Source: Gemmobacter nectariphilus DSM 15620 (GTDB lineage: Bacteria; Pseudomonadota; Alphaproteobacteria; Rhodobacterales; Rhodobacteraceae). From it: a DNA stretch of 64,000 nt. The position numbers and the translations under genes are program-made. Shown piece after piece: positions 34,622 through 41,688 of the stretch. The notes beneath the pieces are model-generated. The model was not told the DNA's origin. It saw only the letters and a list, made by a program, of their open reading frames with translations, and made no database searches. Every line of letters begins with the position of its first letter. The first letter of the stretch is position 1. The stretch lies in the NCBI RefSeq assembly GCF_000429765.1, contig NZ_AUCM01000015.1:1-64000 (forward strand). Direction: 5' to 3'.

Positions 34622-36628
34622 TCAAAACCATCCTCCGCGCCGTCCGAGCCAGTCGGAGCGGCGCTTGCCCTGCGGGGCCTGTCCCGGCCGGTTGATCTGC
34701 CCGGCAGGATCGGTGTCGGTGGGGGCCGCCCCGAGCTGATCCTCGAGGTCGCGCCATTTCTCGTCGGGCCAGCGATCCGCGCCCGCGATCCAGGCGGCGG
34801 CGCGGGCATAGACCCGGCAATCCAGCGCCTCGTTGCGCTCGCGAAGCTTCTGCCATTCCAGGCGGGCAAAGCCGCGCTTCGTGCGCACCGTCACCAGTTG
34901 TTCGGCCACGAACTGCTTCAGCCATTCGTTCTCGACCCAATGCGGCAGGTGCACCGAGCCGGGCGGGAACGCCGCCCCGTCGGTCATGTCCTCCTCGGTC
35001 GGCCGCGCCAGCCGCAGGAAGCGGTAGGTCTCGGCCTTGAAGGTCGACACCGCCACGGTCCAGAGCCGGGCCCCGCGCCGCAGGCGTTTCCCGCCCTCGG
35101 TCGCGTCGACGAAAGTCGGACCCGACACCGGGCTCGAGCGATTGAACCCCTCGACACCCTTGACCGGCGACACCTGCGCGAACCCCTGCGCCCGCGACCA
35201 GGAATAGACCGCCGGGGCCTCGTAGCCCGTGTCGATGGCGAGCCGCGCAATGCGCAGATGCGCCCCGCGTTCATGCGGCCAGCTTCGGTCAAGCAGCGCG
35301 GTCAGCTCCGACCACGCGTCATGCCGGTCGGGCCCACCCTCGATCACGACGTGATCGACGAGCCAGCTTTCCAACCCGCGGCCCCAGGCCCAGACATCGA
35401 CCTCGATCCGGTCCTTCTGGACGTCGGCCCCGGCGGTCAGGAACAACCCGCCCGCTGGCACCGTGCCGGACGTCCAGCGCTCGCGCCGGTCGTAGAGCCG
35501 CTGCCAGTCCGGGGCTTCCCCAGTCTCGACCCATGTCTCGCCGAGGATCGTGTTGCGGAAGGCCTTGATGGCCTCGTCCGACCCCTGTGCCGCGTCCCAT
35601 GCCCGCACGATCCGCTCCCAGCTCAGCCAGCCGATCGGCGAATAGAGCGCCGAGAGGTGATACCCGACCGTGGTCGGATCGGCGGCCGTGGCGGTCGCCC
35701 GCCATTCGCCACCCTCCAGCATCGCCGTCTTGTGGTGTTCTGCGATGGGCGTCTCGCAGCCCTCGCAGTGATATTCCGCCGTCTCCGGGCGGCCCTTCTG
35801 CCAGCGCAGCCGGTCGAACTTCAGCCATTGTGCGTGGCCGCAATGTGGGCACGGCACGAAGAACCGGCGCTGGTCGGACGCCTCGTATTCACGCTCGATG
35901 CGCGACAGCCCTCGAATAGTGGGCGTCGAGACCAGGAACACCTTGCGCCGGTGGGCGAAGGTGAGAGACCGAGCCTCGGCCAGCGTGACCGGATCGCCTT
36001 CCTCGTCGGCCGAGGCGGGATAGGCGTCGACCTCGTCGAGGAAGATGTAGCGCGCCGGGGTGGACCGCAGCCCGACCGCCGAGTTCGCGCCGGTCATGAT
36101 CAGGATGCCGCCCGCGAACTCCTTCGACAGCATCGTGTTGCCCGCGTCGCGCGAGCGCGCGGGCTTCACCCGCTCCCGCAGGTCCGGGCTCTCGTCGATC
36201 AGCGGGTCGATCCGCTGGCGCGAGTTGCGCTTGGCCAGCTCCACCGTCGGCTGGACCGCCAGCATCGGCCCCGGCGCCTGATGGATGGCGAAGCCGATCC
36301 AGTTGTTGCCCGCCTCGGTCGCGCCGACCTGCGCGGCCTTCATGAACACGATCCGCTGCGTGGGATCGCCGGGGCTCAGGCGGTCCATGATCTCGCGCAT
36401 GTAGGGCGTGCGCACAGTGCGGTATCGCCCGGGCTCCGCCGAGGCGCGACCCGAGAGCATCCGGTGCCGGTCCGCCCATTCCGAGACGGTCAGGTCCGGG
36501 TCGGGCCGGAGCCCATTGCCCCAGGCGCGCAGGATCTCGCCCGCGCCGTCGAAGTCCGTCAGGCCATCGCCGTTCTCACCGGAAGTCGGGCCGGACCTCG
36601 GCGAGTTCGTCGAGGTGGGCGCGTACAT
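34622..36628 (-). CDS. Terminase large subunit, GpA family
   Basis: The 668-residue packaging ATPase/nuclease has a deviant Walker A (FMKAAQVGATEAGNNW), Walker B (YIFLDEVDAY), a zinc-binding segment (CPHCGHAQ and CEGCETP), and nuclease-domain acidic residues around LFLTAGADVQKDRIEV. It cuts concatemeric DNA and drives it through the portal. The start overlaps the small-terminase gene by about 50 bp; a later start cannot be excluded because the first 40 residues are low-complexity. Confidence 0.93.
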   Translation of the reverse strand: MYAPTSTNSPRSGPTSGENGDGLTDFDGAGEILRAWGNGLRPDPDLTVSEWADRHRMLSGRASAEPGRYRTVRTPYMREIMDRLSPGDPTQRIVFMKAAQVGATEAGNNWIGFAIHQAPGPMLAVQPTVELAKRNSRQRIDPLIDESPDLRERVKPARSRDAGNTMLSKEFAGGILIMTGANSAVGLRSTPARYIFLDEVDAYPASADEEGDPVTLAEARSLTFAHRRKVFLVSTPTIRGLSRIEREYEASDQRRFFVPCPHCGHAQWLKFDRLRWQKGRPETAEYHCEGCETPIAEHHKTAMLEGGEWRATATAADPTTVGYHLSALYSPIGWLSWERIVRAWDAAQGSDEAIKAFRNTILGETWVETGEAPDWQRLYDRRERWTSGTVPAGGLFLTAGADVQKDRIEVDVWAWGRGLESWLVDHVVIEGGPDRHDAWSELTALLDRSWPHERGAHLRIARLAIDTGYEAPAVYSWSRAQGFAQVSPVKGVEGFNRSSPVSGPTFVDATEGGKRLRRGARLWTVAVSTFKAETYRFLRLARPTEEDMTDGAAFPPGSVHLPHWVENEWLKQFVAEQLVTVRTKRGFARLEWQKLRERNEALDCRVYARAAAWIAGADRWPDEKWRDLEDQLGAAPTDTDPAGQINRPGQAPQGKRRSDWLGRRGGWF

Positions 36629-37172
36629 GTTTCTCCAGCACCTTCTGCATCGCGGCTGGCTCCACGGTGATTTGCTGACCTGTCGCGTCGCTGCACGAGG
36701 CCGACAGCTCAGCCGCCATCAGCGCCGCCGCGCGCGCGGGCCAGGTCACCCATGCGTCCCGTTCCTCCCGCGCCAGCCGGAACACCAGCGCCAGCGCGCG
36801 GGCCCGCTCGATCAACTCCCCCTTCAGCTTCTGGAGCCGGATGCGCCGCTCCTGCGCCTTCAGCACCTCGTTCGCGGTCTTGGCCTGCAGGAAGGTCGTC
36901 CCGCCGCCGACGGCGGGGACTGCCAGCCCCTGTTCGCGCAGCGTGTCGCCGACAGCGGCCACCGCCGCCTCGGGGACAGGCTTCAGCTTCGGCGCTGGTG
37001 CCTTCCTCGTCTTCGACGGGTCCGTCGTCTCGGCCCGTCTGGCGTCGCTGGCGGCCGCGTTGATGCTGCCATCGGGATAGAGAACCAGCCGCTCGGCGGT
37101 CTTCGCCTTCTGGATCGCACCCCGTGACAGCCCGACATGGGCGGCGTACTGGCGCTCGCTCATGCCCTGCAT
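36576..37172 (-). CDS. Terminase small subunit-like DNA packaging protein
   Basis: A 198-residue protein with an N-terminal helix-turn-helix (MSERQYAAHVGLSRGAIQKA), a Pro/Lys linker, and a helical C-terminal part. Position immediately before the large terminase and the DNA-binding N-terminus support a role in recognising phage DNA. The start at 37172 has GGAG six bases upstream. It is the first gene of the late operon. Confidence 0.82.
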   Translation of the reverse strand: MQGMSERQYAAHVGLSRGAIQKAKTAERLVLYPDGSINAAASDARRAETTDPSKTRKAPAPKLKPVPEAAVAAVGDTLREQGLAVPAVGGGTTFLQAKTANEVLKAQERRIRLQKLKGELIERARALALVFRLAREERDAWVTWPARAAALMAAELSASCSDATGQQITVEPAAMQKVLEKHVRAHLDELAEVRPDFR

Positions 37173-37283
37173 CGACGGCTCCGATTATCATTATGAATCA
37201 TGTGCTTATCGAGTTGATAAGCGTCGCGGACAGAGGGAACGTGTCCCCAGAAGGACGATGCAAGTCACCACGGAGCCACCCCG
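37173..37283. promoter_or_regulatory. Divergent promoter region of the late operon with dyad
   Basis: This AT-rich gap separates the minus-strand late operon from plus-strand small genes. The dyad GCTTATC-GAGTT-GATAAGC (37204-37222) is a good operator candidate. The ATTATCATTATGAATCAT stretch beside it is the most AT-rich part of the region and suits a promoter. Confidence 0.5.
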
Positions 37284-37508
37284 ATGACCCGCCGCGCACA
37301 GGACAACACGAAAGCCCTCGACGCCTTCATTGCCGCGAAGACCGAGATCGACACGATGCTGGAGCGGCTCGCCGCCCTGAGCGCGGACCATTTCGAGACC
37401 AGCCCCGACGAGATCAATTGGGGCCATGTCGGCACCCTGAACCACTACCGCGCCAAGCTGCGCGAAATCACCGACATGGCCTTCAGCGAAGGCGAACACG
37501 CCGAGTAA
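37284..37508 (+). CDS. Small conserved prophage protein, function unknown
   Basis: A 74-residue acidic, helical protein (TEIDTMLERLAALSADHFE, then INWGHVGTLNHYRAKLREI). No domain is recognised. It starts 111 bp from the divergent terminase promoter and is followed by a DUF3489 gene on the same strand. The even codon use and a GGAG 8 bases upstream support it being real. Confidence 0.7.
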   Translation: MTRRAQDNTKALDAFIAAKTEIDTMLERLAALSADHFETSPDEINWGHVGTLNHYRAKLREITDMAFSEGEHAE

Positions 37509-37598
37509 GGCGACACGCTCCCGGTCCCGCCCGCCGACTGGCGGGCTCGACCTCGTAGAAGGGCCCGCATTCCGCGCGCCCCGATACGGGAGACGACG

Positions 37599-38171
37599 AT
37601 GACCAAGCTTTCCGACACCCAAGCCATGATCCTGAGCGCCGCCACCCAGCGGCCCGAGCGCATTGCCCTGCCGCTGCCCGAGAGCCTGCGCGGCGGCGCC
37701 GCCGCCAAGGTGGTCTGCGCGCTGCTCGCCAAGGGCTTCCTGCAGGAGGTCGACGCCGACATGCGCAACGGCGAACCCGTCTGGCGCGAGACCGGCGACG
37801 GCCACGGCGTCACGCTGGTCGCCACCGACGCAGGCCTTGCCGCCATCGGCATCGAGACCGAGGACGCGAACACCGCGCCTGCGGGCGCGACGGACGCGCC
37901 GACCGAGGAGCCCGCGCCGGACACCCGCACCGAGACCGAGACCGCGCCCAAGACGCGCACGCCGCGCGAGGGCACCAAGCAGGCGACCCTGATCGCCATG
38001 CTGCGCGCGCCGGACGGCGCGACCATCGAGGAGATCATGGCCGCGACGGGCTGGCAGTCGCACACGGTGCGCGGCGCGATGGCCGGGGCGCTGAAGAAGA
38101 AGCTCGGGCTCGAGGTGACTTCGGAGAAGGTCGAGGATCGGGGGCGCGTGTACAAACTCCCCGCCGCCTGA
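37599..38171 (+). CDS. DUF3489 domain protein
   Basis: The 190-residue protein has an N-terminal winged-helix-like part (LSDTQAMILSAATQRPERIA), an acidic Thr/Glu/Pro linker (about 85-125), and a C-terminal DUF3489 domain (REGTKQATLIAMLRAPDGAT, then GWQSHTVRGAMAGALKKKLG). The two small DNA-binding-like folds suggest a phage regulator, but the function is unknown. GGGAG lies eight bases before ATG. Confidence 0.82.
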   Translation: MTKLSDTQAMILSAATQRPERIALPLPESLRGGAAAKVVCALLAKGFLQEVDADMRNGEPVWRETGDGHGVTLVATDAGLAAIGIETEDANTAPAGATDAPTEEPAPDTRTETETAPKTRTPREGTKQATLIAMLRAPDGATIEEIMAATGWQSHTVRGAMAGALKKKLGLEVTSEKVEDRGRVYKLPAA

Positions 38172-38224
38172 CGCAGCCGACCCCGACAGGTTGATGGCCG
38201 CCGTCCTACCGGGGCGGCGGTCGA

Positions 38225-38449
38225 TCATTTGGCGCTTTGCATCCGGATCGTCTCGAACACCCGCCGCAGGGCGAAGGATCGTGCGATGCTCACCACGGTG
38301 AACACCGCGCCCATCTTCAGGTTCTCCGCCAGCGTCGTGTGCAGCCCGAAGACCGGGAAGATCAGGATCTGCGTGACGACGGCGACGCCGTAGCCGATGA
38401 TGACGTTGGCGAGAGACTCGACCAGCGACATGAGGCGCGATTGCTTCAT
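38225..38449 (-). CDS. DUF7220 small membrane protein
   Basis: A 74-residue protein with two hydrophobic helices (LANVIIGYGVAVVTQILIF and MGAVFTVVSIARSFALRRVF), fitting the DUF7220 phage family. Its ATG overlaps the stop of the methyltransferase gene (ATGA). Role unknown; a membrane location is predicted. Confidence 0.8.
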   Translation of the reverse strand: MKQSRLMSLVESLANVIIGYGVAVVTQILIFPVFGLHTTLAENLKMGAVFTVVSIARSFALRRVFETIRMQSAK

Positions 38450-39822
38450 GCTGCAGTCTTTCGCTTTCGCGCGGGTTCGGGGATAGCGTCCGTGTCCGGC
38501 GCATCAACCGGGAGTTGAGCGTCGTTGCCCAGCCGCTCGGTCCTCACTTGCGCGAAGGTCCGGCCATCGCCGTCGAGGATGGCGTCGCGGCCGGTCTCGG
38601 CCTGCCAGCGCTCGACGGCGACATCGACGTAAGCCGGGCTGATCTCCATCGCGAAGACGCGGCGGCCGTTGGCCTCGCCCGCCATGATCTGCGAGCCGGA
38701 GCCGGAGAAGGGCTCGTAGCAGATCCCGCCGCGCGCCACATGCTGGCGCATCGGGATACCGAAGGCGTCGAGCGGCTTCGGCGTCGGGTGGTCGGGCCGC
38801 TCGTCCTTCGCGAAGGACGGCATCTCCCAGGTCGAGGGCAACGTCTGCTCGGCGACCTTCGGCGGGCGGTTCGGGCGGCGCCAGCCCATGAAGCAGGGCT
38901 CGTGCTTCCACAAGTAGTGGGACCGGGTGAGGACGCCGCGGTCCTTCACCCAGATGATCTGCTGATGGACGAAAGCGCCCGCCTTCTCCCAGCAGGCCTC
39001 GAGCATCGCCTGGCGGCGAGAGGCGTGCCAGCAGTACCAGGCGGCATCCTCGGCGATGGCCTCGGCCACGGCGGCGGCGATGAACCCGTCGTAAAGCTCC
39101 GCGCCCTGAGAACTGTCGTCCCAGGTCGTGCCATAGGACGCCGACCAATCCTTGTTCCGGGTCGGGTGGTTCGAGCCGTCGTAGTCGACGAGATACGGCG
39201 GATCGGTCGCGAACAGGATCGCACGCTCGCCGTTCATCAGGCGGCGCACGTCGGCCGCGCTGGTGCTGTCTCCGCAGAGCAGCCGGTGATCGCCAAGGAC
39301 CCAGAGATCGCCCGTGCGCGACGCCGGATTGCGCGGCGGCTCGGGAATGGTAACCGGCGGCACGGAGCCTCCGGCGCCACCTTCTTCACCGTCCCCCTCC
39401 GGCACGAAAGCCAGCAGTTTGTCCAACTCGCCATCCGAGAAACCGACCAGCGACAGGTCGAAGTCCTCTGCCAGCAGGTCGTTCAGCTCCGCCGACAGCA
39501 GCGCTTCGTCCCAGGTGCCGAGTTCGGTCAGCTTGTTGTCGGCAATCCGGTAGGCACGCCGCTGCGCCTCGGTCAGGTGCCCGAGCACGATCACCGGCGC
39601 TTCCGTCAGACCGAGCTGCGTGGCAGCCAGCACCCGGCCATGGCCCGCGATCAACTCGCCGTCCTCGCCCACGAGGCAGGGAACCGTCCAGCCGAACTCG
39701 GCCATGCTGGCGGCGATCTTCGCGACCTGGTCTGCGCCATGCGCCTTTGCGTTCTTCGCATAGGGCTGCAAGCGCGACAGCGGCCAGGTCTCGATCGCAT
39801 CCGGGGCGAAGCTCAGCGTCAT
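38446..39822 (-). CDS. ParB-N domain / DNA methyltransferase
   Basis: The 458-residue protein joins a ParB/sulfiredoxin-like N-domain (about 10-110: LSRLQPYAKNAKAHGADQVA, ELIAGHGRVLAATQLG) to an N6/N4 DNA methyltransferase with DPPYLVDYDGSNH as the catalytic motif and YEPFSGSGSQIMAGE as the SAM-binding motif. The motif order (DPPY before FxGxG) is beta class. Such phage enzymes modify phage DNA against restriction or act in regulation. The start at 39822 has GAGGAA upstream. An upstream non-coding region carries strong dyads. Confidence 0.9.
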   Translation of the reverse strand: MTLSFAPDAIETWPLSRLQPYAKNAKAHGADQVAKIAASMAEFGWTVPCLVGEDGELIAGHGRVLAATQLGLTEAPVIVLGHLTEAQRRAYRIADNKLTELGTWDEALLSAELNDLLAEDFDLSLVGFSDGELDKLLAFVPEGDGEEGGAGGSVPPVTIPEPPRNPASRTGDLWVLGDHRLLCGDSTSAADVRRLMNGERAILFATDPPYLVDYDGSNHPTRNKDWSASYGTTWDDSSQGAELYDGFIAAAVAEAIAEDAAWYCWHASRRQAMLEACWEKAGAFVHQQIIWVKDRGVLTRSHYLWKHEPCFMGWRRPNRPPKVAEQTLPSTWEMPSFAKDERPDHPTPKPLDAFGIPMRQHVARGGICYEPFSGSGSQIMAGEANGRRVFAMEISPAYVDVAVERWQAETGRDAILDGDGRTFAQVRTERLGNDAQLPVDAPDTDAIPEPARKRKTAA

Positions 39823-40238
39823 GGTGGGCAAGGTTCCTCGGTCGGGTGGATGCCGATGGCTTCCGGAATCCGGATGCCGCACCGGACTCCATGCGGGGTC
39901 CAGCGGCCACCAGCGGTGTCCGATCGGAAAAGCTTATGTTCATTGGTGTTTGCGCGGGGCGCAGGGGGGCCGGCTTCCGGGTGGCTTCCCAAAAATCAGG
40001 CCCTGTCGCTGGCGATGTGCCGCGCTTCGCCCGCCAGCATACGAATGTCGCCAGGAAGGAACCGGAAACTGCCGTGGGCTGGACCCCGGCCGGACCCTCG
40101 CTGGATACCGGGGTCCAGAAGGCCCCCGTCAACGCAAAGGGGAGAGCGAGCTTTCCAGCGCACTCTCCCCATCTTGCCTTCGGAATAGCATGGATCTGTT
40201 GCAGATGTCGAAGGAAAAAGTGTTGCAACACATTGGAG
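39823..40238. promoter_or_regulatory. Gene-free region with three dyads upstream of the methyltransferase
   Basis: No gene is evident in these 416 bp. CTGGACCCCGG (40079-40089) pairs with CCGGGGTCCAG (40108-40118), GGGGAGAG (40139-40146) pairs with CTCTCCCC (40163-40170), and the palindrome TGTTGCAACA lies at 40221-40230, with TGTTGCA again at 40197. The hairpins could end the early operon and the palindrome could be a repressor site for the methyltransferase operon. Confidence 0.5.
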
Positions 40239-40619
40239 TCACTGCGCATTCAGGCGCGCAGCGATCTTGGTCAGCGCCAGCTGCCAGCGCCGCCATGCGG
40301 TGGTGCGGTCGCACCCCAGCTCGCCGCTGATCTGCTTCCACGGCACGCGGGCCGCCCGCGACCAGACGAGCTTGCGCTCCGCCTCCTCGATCCAGAGCAC
40401 CCAGTCGAAGGTCTGCTCGAGCCGAGTGATGGCGGCGGCCGAGGGCCAGACCCGCATCGGCTGCGGCTCCATCGCCGCGATCTCGCGGCTGGTCCGCACG
40501 ATGTCGGGCCAGGTGTTGAAGTAGCCCTGCACCTTGACCGGCGGCAGCTTGCGCAGGGTGCGGAACGCCTCCTCGAAATGATCGGCGACGCAGTCGGCGG
40601 TCCATTCGCGATCAGTCAT
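40239..40619 (-). CDS. DUF6362 family phage protein
   Basis: A 126-residue protein with WTADCVADHFEEAFRTLRKL at the start and a C-terminal helix-turn-helix-like segment (VPWKQISGELGCDRTTAWRR). It fits DUF6362 and may be a DNA-binding regulator at the end of the early operon. Start at 40619; it overlaps the preceding gene by eight bases. Confidence 0.78.
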   Translation of the reverse strand: MTDREWTADCVADHFEEAFRTLRKLPPVKVQGYFNTWPDIVRTSREIAAMEPQPMRVWPSAAAITRLEQTFDWVLWIEEAERKLVWSRAARVPWKQISGELGCDRTTAWRRWQLALTKIAARLNAQ

Positions 40620-40812
40620 GGCGCAACTCCCTGTCGGAGGGACGCGGGCCGTAGAGCTTTTCGCCGAGTTGGCGGACCAGTTCACGCTCGGGCCAGGTGA
40701 GGCGGTCGTCATCGGCGGAGACCGCGAGAACGCCCTGTTCCCGCCAGCCCTCGCGCTTGACCTGTTCGGGATCCCGGCGCTGGCCGCCGTAGCCGTGGGG
40801 GTGCCACCTCAT
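40612..40812 (-). CDS. Small prophage protein, function unknown
   Basis: A 66-residue charged protein (MRWHPHGYGGQRRDPEQVKR). No domain is recognised. It is placed by tight overlaps: its ATG overlaps the stop of the RuvC-like gene (ATGA) and its end runs eight bases into the DUF6362 gene. Confidence 0.65.
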   Translation of the reverse strand: MRWHPHGYGGQRRDPEQVKREGWREQGVLAVSADDDRLTWPERELVRQLGEKLYGPRPSDRELRHD

Positions 40813-41348
40813 GCGACACCTCCCTTCGTCTCGATCGCCCAGAGCAGGATGGCGATGGCGTCGGCCTCGTTGTCGTCGGCCGGGCTGAAGCCGCGGGCGC
40901 GGACGGCGGCGACCATCGCGGCCTTGTCGGCGTTGCCCTTGCCTGCGGCATGACGCTTGATCGTGCCGACCGGGACCCCCTCGTAGGGCACGCCGCGCAG
41001 TTCCGCCCATGCGGTCAGCGTGGCCATGAGCCCGCCGTAGATATGGCTCGCGTCGGTGCCCGCGTGGCGGCGGACTTCCTCGAACCAGATCGCGGCGACG
41101 GGCCCCGACAGCCGGTCGATCTCGGTCAGCCAGTTGGTGAAGCGCAGGTAGCGCATGCCGCCGCCGTCGAAGCGGCCGGGGCGCAGCGAGACGGTGCCGC
41201 TGGTGATCAGACCGTCATGGCCGCGGATCGCCCAGCCGGTCGCGGTGCCGAGGTCGAGCGCGAGGATGCAGCGGTTGCGGGGGGTGTCGAGCGGCAGCGA
41301 TTCAAACCTTGCGCCGTCGCAATTCGGGATCAGAGTCGGCTGAGCCAT
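40809..41348 (-). CDS. RuvC-like Holliday-junction resolvase
   Basis: The 179-residue protein has the RNase H-fold acidic residues of RuvC-type resolvases: ILALDLGTATGWAIRG (D), IWFEEVRRH (E), and DNEADAIAILLWA (D), with KRHAAGKGNADKAAM before the last. It should resolve branched DNA before packaging. The start at 41348 has AAAGGAG eight bases upstream. The leader contains an 11-bp hairpin. Confidence 0.83.
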   Translation of the reverse strand: MAQPTLIPNCDGARFESLPLDTPRNRCILALDLGTATGWAIRGHDGLITSGTVSLRPGRFDGGGMRYLRFTNWLTEIDRLSGPVAAIWFEEVRRHAGTDASHIYGGLMATLTAWAELRGVPYEGVPVGTIKRHAAGKGNADKAAMVAAVRARGFSPADDNEADAIAILLWAIETKGGVA

Positions 41349-41688
41349 GATGGGTCTCCTTTGCCGGTGGCCTGTGGTGGTGGAAGACGACGGCGGTCTG
41401 GTGCTTGGCGGTACGGGGCCGCCGTCGTCGGATCGGGAAGCGCAAGGAAGCATCACGGCGGCGCGCGCGGCTGGCCCGGACGTATGGGAGGAGTGGCCAA
41501 CCCTGTGGGGTGGCCCTCCCATACGTAGTATGGGGGTTTGACACCTAACTGTTCCGGGGAGAGCAAGTTGCTGAAATCATTGGAGAATAAGACTTCATGA
41601 AGTCTTCGGGCATGAGTCAGGGACCTAACTCTTATTTGCCCGTAACCCGTTGATTTCGTTGAGTTCACAGTTGGCGCTGTCATATGAG
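41349..41688. promoter_or_regulatory. Gene-free leader with three strong dyads
   Basis: GACGACGGCGG (41386-41396) pairs with CCGCCGTCGTC (41419-41429). CGTATGGGAG (41481-41490) pairs with CTCCCATACG (41516-41525), with an inner GGCCA/TGGCC stem. AAGACTTCATGAAGTCTT (41589-41606) is a perfect palindrome just after the primase gene. A weak 76-codon minus-strand frame (41683-41453) crosses all but the first of these and is not called. Likely a mix of terminator and 5' leader control for the resolvase gene. Confidence 0.5.

Noticed and set aside
41453-41683. 76-codon minus-strand frame after the primase gene
   Set aside because: It runs across two strong dyads, has a poorly spaced ribosome site and no recognisable feature. 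The region is better explained as regulatory.
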